DNA of 18,100 nucleotides from an uncultured Oscillospiraceae bacterium. GTDB taxonomy: Bacteria > Bacillota > Clostridia > Oscillospirales > Ruminococcaceae. Location: NCBI GenBank assembly GCA_934527255.1, contig CAKTAM010000030.1:1-18100 (forward strand). Reading direction: 5' to 3'. Shown one piece after another: positions 1 through 8,360 of this stretch (within the stretch, counting starts at the first letter, position 1; every line of letters begins with the position of its first letter). A model generated the notes under the pieces. It had not been told where the DNA came from, ran no database searches, and saw only the letters and a program-made list of their open reading frames with translations. Position numbers and translations under genes: made by a program.

Positions 1-1
1 G

Positions 2-958
2 GCCAGCGCAGCCCTGCTGTGCATGGCATTGCAGACGCTGGGGGTGCCGGCGGTCTCGCTGACCGGCTGGCAGGCGGGCTTTTGCACCGATGGCCGCCAT
101 ACCGGGGCCGTCATCCGACGGCTGGAGGTCGGCCGCATCCGGCGAGAGCTGGCGCAGGGCCGCGTTGTAGTGGCCGCCGGGTTTCAGGGCGTGGATGACA
201 GCGGCGATATTACCACGCTGGGCCGCGGCGGCTCGGATACCAGCGCCGTTGCGCTGGCCTGCGCGCTGCACGCGTCGCAGTGCCTCATTTATACGGATGT
301 CGACGGCGTGTATACGGCCGACCCGCGCCGGGTGCAGGGCGCGCGGCGGCTGAAAGAAATTTCGTTTGCCGAAATGCGCGAGCTTGCCGCGGCAGGCGCA
401 CAGGTGCTGCACGGCCGCAGCGTAGAGCTGGCGCACCGCCATGCGCTGCCGCTGACGGTGCTTTCCAGCCGCGAGCCCGGCCCCGGCACACTGGTGCGGG
501 AAGACAGAGGGTTGGAGGCGTCCGCCGTCACCGGCGTGACGGCGGATGACCGTGTCAGCCTGCTGTGCATGGAGCTGACGCAGGCAGCCGCGGCACGGTC
601 GGTTCTGCAGCGGCTGGCAGACGGCGGCGTTGCGCTTCAGCAGGTGTGGCAAAGCGCGGAGGAGCTGCGGCTGCTGATACCTGATGCGGCCGCCGCACAG
701 GCGCAGAGCCTGCTGGAGGCGGTTTCGGCGGTGCACGCCTGCAGGCTTTGCGGTGATGTGGCCTGCCTGAGTGTGGTGGGCAGCGGCCTGCGCAGCGATG
801 CAGCGGCCCTGCCGCGTCTGCTGCAGGCGCTGGAGACCGTCGGGCAGTACCCACAATGGCTTTCGGCGGGCGAAACGCGCATCAGCGTGCTGATCCCGCG
901 GGCCCGGGTGCGGCAGGCGGTGCAAAGCGTACACGAAGCGTTTTTCCCTGCGGCGTGA
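2..958 (+). CDS. lysC: Aspartokinase, 5'-truncated by the window edge
   Basis: Aspartokinase phosphorylates L-aspartate to aspartyl-4-phosphate, the first step towards lysine, threonine, methionine and diaminopimelate. The frame is open from base 2, so the gene starts outside the window; the first in-window ATG at 23 is internal. The 318 visible residues begin in the kinase fold at a VSLTGWQAG segment, continue through GDITTLGRGGSDTSAVALA (nucleotide and aspartate binding) and YTDVDGVYTADPR, and end in two ACT regulatory domains over about the last 150 residues. About 80-90 N-terminal residues, including the KFGG-type lysine motif, are missing compared with the usual length near 400. The ACT domains imply feedback control by an end-product amino acid, which one cannot be read here. 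It is followed by a 131-bp gap and a wall peptidase gene. Family assignment is firm. Confidence 0.93.
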   Translation, partial: ASAALLCMALQTLGVPAVSLTGWQAGFCTDGRHTGAVIRRLEVGRIRRELAQGRVVVAAGFQGVDDSGDITTLGRGGSDTSAVALACALHASQCLIYTDVDGVYTADPRRVQGARRLKEISFAEMRELAAAGAQVLHGRSVELAHRHALPLTVLSSREPGPGTLVREDRGLEASAVTGVTADDRVSLLCMELTQAAAARSVLQRLADGGVALQQVWQSAEELRLLIPDAAAAQAQSLLEAVSAVHACRLCGDVACLSVVGSGLRSDAAALPRLLQALETVGQYPQWLSAGETRISVLIPRARVRQAVQSVHEAFFPAA

Positions 959-1089
959 CGGCCGGTTTTGTTGCGGGCGGGCCTTTGGAAGCAGAGAAAC
1001 GCGTGCCGAAGCCCCGCCCGCCGGGCACGGCAAACGCATCCAAAAGAAAGCGGCGCGGTTTTGCCGCCGGAAAAGGAGAAAAAAGGACA

Positions 1090-1947
1090 ATGACGCAACG
1101 AAGAAGACGGTATCGCAGGCAAATTCGATGGGACAGGATCGGACTGGCGCTTTTGCTGCTGGCAGCGTTGCTGTTCGGTCTGATCAAGGGCATTGGGGCG
1201 CTGGTGCGGCACGCAAAAAGTAATGCGGCTTCGTCGGAGCCTGCTTCCTCTTCCTCCGGCGAGCCCGAGCCGATCGCGCCGGTGCAGCCGACGGTGGATC
1301 TTTCGCAGTGGAACCTGATACTGGTGAACGCTGACCATCCTCTGCCGGAGGACTATACCGTGACGACGGCAACGCTGACCAACGGCCTGCAGGTGGATGC
1401 CCGCATTCTGGATGATCTGGATGATATGGTAAAAACGGCGCGTCAGCAGGGCGTGGAGCTGCTGATCTGCTCCGCCTATCGGGACATTGCCTATCAGACA
1501 GGGCTGTACCAGAAAAAGGTAGCGGAGTATCTTGCGGCCGGGGAATCGCAGCAGTCGGCGGAGGCCAAGGCGGGCACGGTCGTGGCCCTGCCCGGCACCA
1601 GCGAGCACAACACCGGCCTGGCGGTGGATATTGTCACGCCGGAGTATCAGATGCTGGACGACGGATACGCCGAAACCGATGCCGGGCAATGGCTGGCGGC
1701 CCACGCGCCGGAATTCGGCTTCATTCTGCGCTACCCCAACGGCAAGGGCGATTATACCGGCATTATTTTCGAGCCGTGGCATTACCGGTATGTGGGGCGC
1801 GACTATGCCCGCACGATCACCGATTCCGGCCTGTGCCTGGAGGAATGGGTCGCCAGCCAGCAAAGCGCCGCCGCAGCGCCTGCGGCGGACAGCTCGGCGG
1901 CAAGCGACCCGTCGTCACAGGCTGCTGCCGACAGCAGCCAGCCCTGA
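1090..1947 (+). CDS. Membrane-anchored D-alanyl-D-alanine carboxypeptidase (VanY/M15B family)
   Basis: Predicted zinc peptidase that trims the terminal D-alanine from peptidoglycan stem peptides outside the membrane. The 285-residue protein has an Arg-rich N-terminus, one membrane segment (about residues 16-39), a Ser/Glu/Pro-rich linker (about 44-66), then the M15B domain. Visible hallmarks are SAYR (128-131), SEHNTGLAVD with zinc ligands His173 and Asp180, and EPWHYRYVG with the catalytic Glu228 and third ligand His231. The C-terminal 30 residues are a Ser/Ala/Asp-rich tail of low complexity. The start at 1090 is chosen because AAAAGGAG lies just upstream; an in-frame ATG at 856 would sit inside the aspartokinase gene. 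It lies 27 bp before the ymfF-like gene and is probably co-transcribed. In a general gut firmicute this is most likely wall maintenance; no van resistance genes are present. Confidence 0.9.
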   Translation: MTQRRRRYRRQIRWDRIGLALLLLAALLFGLIKGIGALVRHAKSNAASSEPASSSSGEPEPIAPVQPTVDLSQWNLILVNADHPLPEDYTVTTATLTNGLQVDARILDDLDDMVKTARQQGVELLICSAYRDIAYQTGLYQKKVAEYLAAGESQQSAEAKAGTVVALPGTSEHNTGLAVDIVTPEYQMLDDGYAETDAGQWLAAHAPEFGFILRYPNGKGDYTGIIFEPWHYRYVGRDYARTITDSGLCLEEWVASQQSAAAAPAADSSAASDPSSQAAADSSQP

Positions 1948-1974
1948 AATAGAATACAGAAAAAAGGAACCGAT

Positions 1975-3240
1975 ATGGAACGAAAACAGATCCTGCCCGG
2001 CGTTGCGCTGACCAGCGCCCCGGCCGAGGCATTCAAGCGCTGCCGCGTCAGCCTGAACTTTCTTTTTCGCGGCGACCGCGCTACGGCCACGGGCTATGCT
2101 CTGCTGCCGCTGGTGATGGAACGCGGCTATGCCGCCTGCCCGGATATGACGCGCCTGTCGCGCCGTCTGGCGCGGCTGTACGGGGCCGAGCTTTCGGTCA
2201 GCGGCGGCACACTGGGGCCAAACCGCGTGCTGACGGTGGGCGTCAGCGGCATCCGCAATGAATACGCCGTCGGCGGCGAAGACCTGCTGGGCGAGTATCT
2301 GGAGCTGGTGTTCGGCATGGCCTTTGACCCGGATGCGGCCGACGGCGCATTTGACGCGCAGGCCGTCCGCATTGAAAAGGACAAGCTGCGCGAGCTGCAG
2401 CAAAGCGAGATCAACGACAAGCGCACCTACTGCCTGCGGCAGGCGCGCCGCCGGTTTTACGGCGACGATGTGGCCGGGCTGGAGCGGTACGGCTACGGGC
2501 AGGACCTTGATGCCATTACCCCGCAGTCGCTGTATGCCCTATGGCGGCAGATGGTCGAGACCGCCCGGCTGGAGGTCGTGGTACTGGGCGCGCCGGTGCA
2601 GCCGGTCGAACAGCGCCTGCGCGCCGTGCTCTCGGCCCGGCGTGCCCCTGCGGGGCTGAACCGGCCGCATCCCATGCCGCTTCGTCCCGTTCTGGCCTGC
2701 AGCGAGCCTGTCAGCGCCGTGCAGGGCAAGCTGTGCATGCTGTTTACCATGGATGCGGCCCTGCCTCCGCAGGAGCTTTCCAAAATGCGCATGGCGGTGG
2801 CGCTGCTGGGCGGGGTACCCACCAGCCGCCTGTTTATGAACGTGCGCGAAAAGCAAAGCCTCTGCTACTATTGTTCGGCGGCCTATTCTCAGCTGAACAG
2901 CTGCCTTTCCATTGACAGCGGCGTGGCCTTTGCCGATGCCGACCGGGCGCGTGACGCCATTCTGGCCGAGATAGAAAAGCTCATTCACGGCGAGCTTCCC
3001 GAAAAGGAGCTGCAGGAGGCCCGCCGGTACCTGTGCTGCGCGCTGGAAAGCGTGGGCGACAGCCTGCCCGCCATGGAAAACTGGCTGATGGGCGAGATCA
3101 GCCGCGGCACGCTGGATACGCCCGCGCAGGTGATGCAGCAGCTGCAGCAGGTCACGGCGCAGGATGTCCGCGATATGCTGCGGCACTTCAGCCTGTCGGT
3201 GGTGTATACCTTGAGCGAAGGAGGTCAAAGCCATGAATGA
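1975..3240 (+). CDS. yfmF: YmfF-like M16 family protein, catalytically inactive partner (EF-P 5-aminopentanol modification-associated)
   Basis: 421-residue protein of the insulinase/pitrilysin (M16) superfamily. It has the two M16-type halves, but the HxxEH zinc motif expected near residues 45-70 is absent; that region reads LLPLVMERGYAACPD. The C-terminal half has the familiar KQSLCYYCSAAYS segment and a helical tail. M16 peptidases often work as a pair of one active and one inactive subunit, and the next gene supplies the active one, overlapping by 8 bp. In Bacillus subtilis, ymfF and ymfH are linked to 5-aminopentanol modification of elongation factor P; the database family name is spelled YfmF. 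No other modification gene or efp is in this window, so that role is taken from the family. The start is supported by AAAAAAGGA upstream. Confidence 0.87.
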   Translation: MERKQILPGVALTSAPAEAFKRCRVSLNFLFRGDRATATGYALLPLVMERGYAACPDMTRLSRRLARLYGAELSVSGGTLGPNRVLTVGVSGIRNEYAVGGEDLLGEYLELVFGMAFDPDAADGAFDAQAVRIEKDKLRELQQSEINDKRTYCLRQARRRFYGDDVAGLERYGYGQDLDAITPQSLYALWRQMVETARLEVVVLGAPVQPVEQRLRAVLSARRAPAGLNRPHPMPLRPVLACSEPVSAVQGKLCMLFTMDAALPPQELSKMRMAVALLGGVPTSRLFMNVREKQSLCYYCSAAYSQLNSCLSIDSGVAFADADRARDAILAEIEKLIHGELPEKELQEARRYLCCALESVGDSLPAMENWLMGEISRGTLDTPAQVMQQLQQVTAQDVRDMLRHFSLSVVYTLSEGGQSHE

Positions 3241-4516
3241 AGCGGCACTGCAGCGCCTGAAGCAGGAGATGACCCCTCAGTGCTTTGTGCTGGCAAACGG
3301 CCTGACGGTATTGGTGTGTGAAATGCCGCAGTTCAAGGGGGTGCATGCGGTATACGCCACGCGCTTTGGCTCGGCCGACCGCACGTTTTCGCTGGATGGC
3401 GAGACCGTCACCCTGCCGGATGGTGTTGCGCATTTTCTGGAGCATAAAATGTTTGAGGATGCCGACGGCAACGATGCCTTCGAGCTGTTTGCCCAGACCG
3501 GCGCGGCGGCCAACGCGTTTACCTCCTTTGACAAGACCTGCTATCTGTTTACGGCGACGGCCGAGATCGACCGCAGTCTGGATATCCTGCTGGATTTTGT
3601 CTCGCACCCCTATTTTACCGAGCAGACGGTCGCCAAGGAGCAGGGCATCATCGCGCAGGAGATCCGCATGTATGAGGACAGCCCGGAGTTCCGCATGATG
3701 TTCGGGCTGCTCAATGCCCTGTATCAGAATTGCCCGGTGCGGGCGGATATCGCCGGTTCGGTGGAGAGCATCTCCCACATTACTCCGCAGCTTCTTTACC
3801 GCTGCTGTGAGGCTTTCTATACCCCGCAGAACATGGTGCTGAGCGTGGCGGGCAACGTGACGGCACAGCAGGTGCTGGATGCCTGTGCCCGAGCGGATAT
3901 TCCGGCCAGACCGCACCGCGTGCAGCACCTGCCGCAGCCGGAGCCCGCCGAGGTATACCGGGCGCACACCTCGTTTTCCATGCAGGTGGCGCAGCCCATC
4001 TGGGGCATCGGCTATAAGGCGGCGGCCGCGCTGGGCGGCACCGTTCGCGGCGAGCTGCTGTGCGATTTCATCACCGAGCTTCTGGCGGGGGATACCTCGC
4101 CGCTGTACCGCCGCCTGTATGACGCCGGGCTGATCAACGGCGGCTTTTCCGGCGAATATCTTTCCGGTCTGGGGTACTGCAGTCTGATCTTCGGCGGCGA
4201 GACCCGCGACCCGCAGGCCCTGCAGCAGGCATTTCTTGCCGAGGTCGAGCGCCTGTGCCGCGAGGGCGTCGACCGGGAGCAGTTTGAATGCACCCGCAAC
4301 CAGATGCTGGGCGCCTCCATCATGGCGCTGGAAAGCATCGAGGATGTCGCGCTGGATCAGGCCGCGGTCTGGCTGCGCGGCCGCACCCTGTATGACGAGG
4401 TGGAGGCGCTGGCCGCCCTGCGGCCGGAGGAGGTGGACGCGGCGCTGCCCGATATGCTGAACCGGGCGTTCAGCTCGACCATCCTCATCACCCCGGCCAA
4501 GACCCCCAAAGGTTGA
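3233..4516 (+). CDS. yfmH: YmfH-like M16 zinc metallopeptidase (EF-P 5-aminopentanol modification-associated)
   Basis: 427-residue M16 peptidase carrying the inverted zinc motif HFLEH (His67, Glu70, His71). The likely third ligand is Glu143 in AQEIRMYED. The NGL(T)VLV start and the second half with a receptor-like M16 domain fit full length. Its start codon overlaps the end of the YmfF-like gene by 8 bp (ATGAATGA), and GAAGGAGG lies just upstream inside that gene, so the two are translationally coupled and probably form a heterodimer. Homologues are linked to EF-P 5-aminopentanol modification in B. subtilis; the actual substrate is not evident from sequence. It is followed after 66 bp by lgt on the same strand, without a visible terminator. 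Confidence 0.9.
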   Translation: MNEAALQRLKQEMTPQCFVLANGLTVLVCEMPQFKGVHAVYATRFGSADRTFSLDGETVTLPDGVAHFLEHKMFEDADGNDAFELFAQTGAAANAFTSFDKTCYLFTATAEIDRSLDILLDFVSHPYFTEQTVAKEQGIIAQEIRMYEDSPEFRMMFGLLNALYQNCPVRADIAGSVESISHITPQLLYRCCEAFYTPQNMVLSVAGNVTAQQVLDACARADIPARPHRVQHLPQPEPAEVYRAHTSFSMQVAQPIWGIGYKAAAALGGTVRGELLCDFITELLAGDTSPLYRRLYDAGLINGGFSGEYLSGLGYCSLIFGGETRDPQALQQAFLAEVERLCREGVDREQFECTRNQMLGASIMALESIEDVALDQAAVWLRGRTLYDEVEALAALRPEEVDAALPDMLNRAFSSTILITPAKTPKG

Positions 4517-4582
4517 GAGCAGCCTGGCTGCGGCAATCCGTTACCCGCCGCGGCCGGACGCATACGAAAGGAACAAACCGTT

Positions 4583-5602
4583 ATGAGCACTACTGTTACA
4601 TTTCCCGGGCTGGGGCTGGAATTCGCCATCAGCCGGGTGGCCTTTACCGTTTTCGGCATGGAGGTCTACTGGTACGGCCTCATCATTGCCACGGGCCTGT
4701 TGGCGGGCTTTCTCATCGCGTATGCAAAAGCCAAAAAGTTCGGCATTGATTCCGACCGCATGACGGATGTCATTCTGGTGACAACGGTTTTGGCGGTTTT
4801 GTGCGCCCGCATCTATTACGTTGTGTTTTACCCGGGCGATTATGATACTCTGGGTAAAATACTGAACCTGCGGGATGGCGGCCTTGCCATTTACGGCGCG
4901 GTGCTGGGGGCGTTTTTCTTCGGCTGGTTGATGTGCCGCCTGCGCCGTGTTCCGGTGCCGGCCATGTTTGATTTGACGGCGATCGGCTTTTTGGCCGGGC
5001 AGGCCATCGGCCGCTGGGGCAACTTTACCAATCAGGAGGCGTTCGGCACCAATACCACGCTGCCGTGGGGAATGTACAGCGCCCGCACCGAGGCATACCT
5101 GCGCGGCGTCGCCGGAGAGCTGGCCGCACAGGGCGTTGTGGTGGATCCCACCGCGCCGGTGCATCCTACCTTTGTGTACGAATCGCTGTGGTGCCTGCTG
5201 GGGCTGGTGCTGCTGCTGTGGTATTCCAATCACCGTCGCTATGACGGCGAGCTGGTGCTGCTGTATGTGGCATGGTATGGGGCCGAGCGCTGTGTGGTCG
5301 AGGGGCTGCGCACCGATAGCCTGATGTGGGGCTCGCTGCGCGTCAGTCAGGTGCTGGCAGGCGTCAGCTGTGCGGCCGCGCTGGTCGCATGGGCCATAGG
5401 CCGCCGCCGCGCCAAACGGCGTGCGGCAGCGGGGCTGCCCACGCTGGCCTACCAGCGGGTGTGCGCCGCACAGGAGGCCCGCACCCGGTATGAATTGGCC
5501 ATAGGCCGCCGTCAGGCAGCCATGAACGCCGCCGCCCAGAAGGCGGCAGCCGATGCCGCTCCGCAGACCGATACGGCGCAGCAGGAGGAGCCGACCGTAT
5601 GA
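4583..5602 (+). CDS. lgt: Phosphatidylglycerol--prolipoprotein diacylglyceryl transferase
   Basis: Transfers diacylglycerol from phosphatidylglycerol to the lipobox cysteine of prolipoproteins in the cytoplasmic membrane. The 339-residue protein is polytopic, with hydrophobic segments near residues 17-48, 63-82, 97-118, 130-143, 198-214, 221-234 and 253-272. The Lgt signature GRWGNFTNQEAFG spans 143-155 (Arg144, Asn147, Asn150, Glu152), and the AERCVVEGLR segment (234-243) gives the conserved late arginines. The position equivalent to the E. coli HGG histidine is YGA (104-106); tyrosine there appears in other Firmicutes. An Arg/Ala-rich cytoplasmic tail of about 65 residues follows the last membrane segment, longer than in typical Lgt of 260-290 residues. 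RBS GAAAGGAA precedes the ATG. Its stop overlaps the folD start by 4 bp (ATGA). Confidence 0.95.
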   Translation: MSTTVTFPGLGLEFAISRVAFTVFGMEVYWYGLIIATGLLAGFLIAYAKAKKFGIDSDRMTDVILVTTVLAVLCARIYYVVFYPGDYDTLGKILNLRDGGLAIYGAVLGAFFFGWLMCRLRRVPVPAMFDLTAIGFLAGQAIGRWGNFTNQEAFGTNTTLPWGMYSARTEAYLRGVAGELAAQGVVVDPTAPVHPTFVYESLWCLLGLVLLLWYSNHRRYDGELVLLYVAWYGAERCVVEGLRTDSLMWGSLRVSQVLAGVSCAAALVAWAIGRRRAKRRAAAGLPTLAYQRVCAAQEARTRYELAIGRRQAAMNAAAQKAAADAAPQTDTAQQEEPTV

Positions 5603-6474
5603 GCCACGCACAGCTGATGGACGGCCGCTATTGGGCGGCGCATATCCGCGAACGGGTCCGGCAGGGGGTGCAGGCACTGGGCCGCCCCTGTAAGCTGACG
5701 GTGCTGCTGGTGGGGGAGAACCCCGCCAGCGCCGTGTATGTGCGCGGCAAGCAAAAGGACTGTGCCGAATGCGGCATTCAGTCGGAGCTCCTGCGTTTTC
5801 CGGCAGACGTTACCCAGCAGGCGCTGCTGGCGGCCGTGCGTCGCTGCAATGCGGATAAATCAGTCAGCGGCATTCTGGTGCAGCTGCCGCTGCCGCCCGC
5901 ACTGGATGCCGACGCCGTTATGGAAGCGATCGACCCGGCCAAGGATGTGGACGGCTTCCACCCCGTTAACATTGGCCGCCTTTGGCTGGGGCAGCCGGGC
6001 TTTGTGCCCTGCACCCCGGCGGGCTGCCTGTACCTGCTGCAAAAGTGCGGTGTGCCGCTGGGCGGCCGCCGCGCCGTGGTGCTGGGGCGCAGCAGCATTG
6101 TAGGCAAGCCCATGGCGGCGCTGCTGTGCGCGCAGAACGCCACGGTGACGCTGTGCCATTCGCAGACCGAAGAGCTGGCGGCCGTTTGCCGCACCGCCGA
6201 TATTCTGGTGGCAGCCGTCGGGCGGCCGCGCTTTGTGCAGCCGCAGATGATCAAGCCCGGGGCTGCCGTGCTGGATGTCGGCATCAACCGTCTGCCGGAC
6301 GGTTCGCTGTGCGGCGACGTGGATTTTGAGCAGGCGGAGGGCATTGCCGGTTGGATCAGCCGTGTGCCGGGCGGCGTCGGGTTGATGACCCGTGCCATGC
6401 TGATGGCCAACACCCTGCGGGCCGCCGCGCTGGCCGCAGGCTGTCCGCAGCTGGCCGAAGGGGTACTGGAGTAA
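5599..6474 (+). CDS. folD: Bifunctional methylenetetrahydrofolate dehydrogenase / methenyltetrahydrofolate cyclohydrolase
   Basis: Interconverts 5,10-methylene-, 5,10-methenyl- and 10-formyl-tetrahydrofolate using NADP(H), supplying purine and formyl-methionine synthesis. At 291 residues the length is normal. Visible are the YxxxK pair Tyr47/Lys51, QLPLP (95-99), DVDGFHPVN with Asp118, PCTPAG (137-142), and the nucleotide-binding GRSSIVGKPMA (163-173). The second family signature, normally PGGVGPMT followed by I or V, here reads PGGVGLMTR (257-265), so two positions depart from the pattern, see findings. Its ATG overlaps the lgt stop (ATGA), indicating translational coupling. It is the last gene of the run; the next strong hairpin is 260 bp downstream at 6734-6770. 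Confidence 0.95.
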   Translation: MSHAQLMDGRYWAAHIRERVRQGVQALGRPCKLTVLLVGENPASAVYVRGKQKDCAECGIQSELLRFPADVTQQALLAAVRRCNADKSVSGILVQLPLPPALDADAVMEAIDPAKDVDGFHPVNIGRLWLGQPGFVPCTPAGCLYLLQKCGVPLGGRRAVVLGRSSIVGKPMAALLCAQNATVTLCHSQTEELAAVCRTADILVAAVGRPRFVQPQMIKPGAAVLDVGINRLPDGSLCGDVDFEQAEGIAGWISRVPGGVGLMTRAMLMANTLRAAALAAGCPQLAEGVLE

Positions 6475-6962
6475 GGCGCAGCATCTTGACAGAATGCCTG
6501 ATCGCTTCGGCGCGGCCGCGGGCTTTTTAACAGGGCTCATCCACGGTTTTTTCCGTGACCGGCTGCCGTGTGAAGCAGGGCATCGTCGGCTTTTGTGTTG
6601 CGGCCGCTTGCTGTCGGAAAAAAGAATGCTGCCTGTACAGGGTGGGGTTTCGCGGGCACAGGGCTCTGCATTGTCCGCCGGGCGCTTTTCCGTGCGCCTG
6701 CCTGCAGGGCGGCTTTTGAAAAAAGAACGATCAAAAAACGGTTCGTGAGAGCTTCTCACGAACCGTTTTTGCTGTCAGAGGGAAAAACCGGCCGCACAGC
6801 GGCGCGCCGCAGCAGAGGTAAAGCCGGTCGCAGACGGCGGACGGGCGGCTGCAGGGGCAGAAATCCGGGCGCGGCGGTAAAGCACAGAGCGACGGCGCAT
6901 AAAACGCTCCGCACCTGGAACGCCGGCGTGCTGTACAGGACGGGGCAAACGCCCGGAAAGCC
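6475..6962. other. Intergenic region between convergent folD and the PLD-like gene, no gene seen
   Basis: This 488-bp stretch separates two convergent genes. It contains the 17-bp bidirectional terminator at 6734-6770 and a small hairpin CACGG-T6-CCGTG at 6542-6557. An open frame of 84 codons on the plus strand (6494-6748) and a 41-codon Arg/Ala-rich frame on the minus strand (6775-6900) have no recognisable domain and are not called. A perfect TTGACA at 6486-6491 has no -10 box at proper spacing. Confidence 0.6.
6734..6770. terminator. Bidirectional intrinsic terminator between folD (+) and the PLD-like gene (-)
   Basis: A perfect 17-bp inverted repeat: arm 6734-6750 (AAAAACGGTTCGTGAGA), loop GCT (6751-6753), arm 6754-6770. 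The A run at the left end and the T run at the right end give a U tract to transcripts from either side. It fits as the shared end of the folD operon and the minus-strand gene. Confidence 0.9.
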
Positions 6963-8360
6963 TTACAGCAAAAAGCGAATGGGGCGGCTGACCACGCGCA
7001 TGACGGCATACAGTAGCCGACGCCCAAGCGGTAGCGCAGGCGGCGCATAAAGCGGCCCGGCCGTGGCGGTGCCGTCCGGCTGTACGCACAGGCTGGCAGC
7101 CTGCAGCTGCGCTGCGGCGGCACGCAGCTGCGCGTTCAGGGCGGGGCAGTCGACCGCCAGCATCAGTTCGGTATCCAGATACGCGCTGCGCATATCCAGA
7201 TTGAACGATCCCACCACCGACAGCCGGTCGCCGATCAGCACCGTTTTGGTATGGCTGGAGCGCTCGCCTGCATACTCGTACAGGGTCAGGCCGTGCTGCA
7301 GCAGCGTCTGCTTCTGGTTCAGATAATCCACACAGCCAAACAGGTTGGCCCCCGTCTGCACCGAGTTGGTCAAAACGGAAATTTGTCCGCCCGCCTGCCG
7401 CAACGCTTCCAGGTCGGCATACATCTCCCGGCTGCAAATGGCGTACGGCGTCTGGATCAGCACCTCCGGCGCGCCCTGCATCAGGGCGCACAGCTGGGCC
7501 CACAGCGCGGGTGTTTTGTTTTCGGCCTGTATGGGGTTGCTCAGCAGGGTGATGCGGTTGGCGGGCAGGGTCAGGGCGGCCCAGTCCGGCGTATCGGCAG
7601 AAAGCATCTGCTTTTGGGCAAGCGCGTGCAGCTCTTCGGCTGTCTGCTGCGTTTGCCGGGTGCTGCGGCAGGTATAAGGTCGGCATTCCTCCAGTGCCCA
7701 GACGCTTTCAAAATAGCGGCGCAGCTGCTGCAGCGAACCGTCCGCGTCCGCCTGCCGCTGCCACACCAGCAGCTCGCGGTCGATGCTGGCACCGGAGGCG
7801 TTGGTCAGAAACCTATCGTAGGTGTTGCGCCCGCCCAGCAGATAAACGCTGTCATCCACCACCAGATATTTGTCGTGCAGGCGGGTCTGGATGCGCCAGG
7901 GCCGCAGCAGGTCGACCGGGGCATACTGCCGCACCTGTATGCCCGGCTCGGCAGCCAGCGCGTGCCACCAGCGGCTGCCGATCAGGTCCAGCAGCGCGTT
8001 GAAGCCATCCACCAGCACGCGCACCTGTACGCCGCGCTCGGCGGCGTCTGTCAGCGCGGCCATTACGGCGCGGCCGGTCGCGTCGTCCTTCAGCTCAAAG
8101 GTAGAAAACAGTATCTCCCGCTGCGCGCTGCGGATCATCTGCAGGCGCAGCTGCAGCGCCTGCTCGTTGTCCTCAATGCAGGCGACCTGCTCCGCAGCCT
8201 TGCCCGGCTGCAGGCACTCCGCGGCCAGAAAATCCTCCGGCAGGGCTTCGGCGGTCGGGGCATGGTGCATCAGCGGCAGCGTGGCGCCCAGAAGCAGGTA
8301 CAGTGCCGCGGCTGCCAGCAGCCAGCCAACGGCTCGCCGCAGGCGTTTCCCTCGTGTCAT
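6963..8360 (-). CDS. Membrane-anchored phospholipase D/cardiolipin synthase-like protein (two HKD motifs)
   Basis: Member of the PLD superfamily, which cleaves or transfers phosphatidyl groups through a covalent phospho-histidine; the ClsC-like ending GSFNLDMRS suggests phospholipid chemistry such as cardiolipin formation, but the substrate is unproven. The 465-residue protein has an Arg/Lys-rich N-terminus and one membrane segment (about 11-31). HKD motif 1 is His162-Asp163-Lys164 with Asp169 and GGRN (176-179). HKD motif 2 is His370-Thr371-Lys372 with Asp378 and GSFN (384-387). The position of the usual motif 2 aspartate is Gly377. The start at 8360 is chosen over an in-frame upstream ATG at 8492 because AAAGGAGA lies 10-15 nt before it and the membrane anchor follows directly. 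It is convergent with folD and divergent from pepF. Confidence 0.87.
   Translation of the reverse strand: MTRGKRLRRAVGWLLAAAALYLLLGATLPLMHHAPTAEALPEDFLAAECLQPGKAAEQVACIEDNEQALQLRLQMIRSAQREILFSTFELKDDATGRAVMAALTDAAERGVQVRVLVDGFNALLDLIGSRWWHALAAEPGIQVRQYAPVDLLRPWRIQTRLHDKYLVVDDSVYLLGGRNTYDRFLTNASGASIDRELLVWQRQADADGSLQQLRRYFESVWALEECRPYTCRSTRQTQQTAEELHALAQKQMLSADTPDWAALTLPANRITLLSNPIQAENKTPALWAQLCALMQGAPEVLIQTPYAICSREMYADLEALRQAGGQISVLTNSVQTGANLFGCVDYLNQKQTLLQHGLTLYEYAGERSSHTKTVLIGDRLSVVGSFNLDMRSAYLDTELMLAVDCPALNAQLRAAAAQLQAASLCVQPDGTATAGPLYAPPALPLGRRLLYAVMRVVSRPIRFLL

Noticed and set aside
856..1089. Upstream in-frame extension of the VanY-type gene from ATG 856
   Set aside because: The first 103 bases would overlap aspartokinase in another frame, the added residues look random, and ATG 1090 has a strong RBS followed by a proper membrane anchor.
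6494..6748. Possible 84-codon small protein after folD
   Set aside because: No RBS, no domain, and its end runs into the left arm of the terminator at 6734.
6775..6900. Possible 41-residue Arg/Ala-rich minus-strand peptide downstream of the PLD-like gene
   Set aside because: A GGAG lies before the ATG, but composition is that of random GC-rich DNA and there is no supporting feature.
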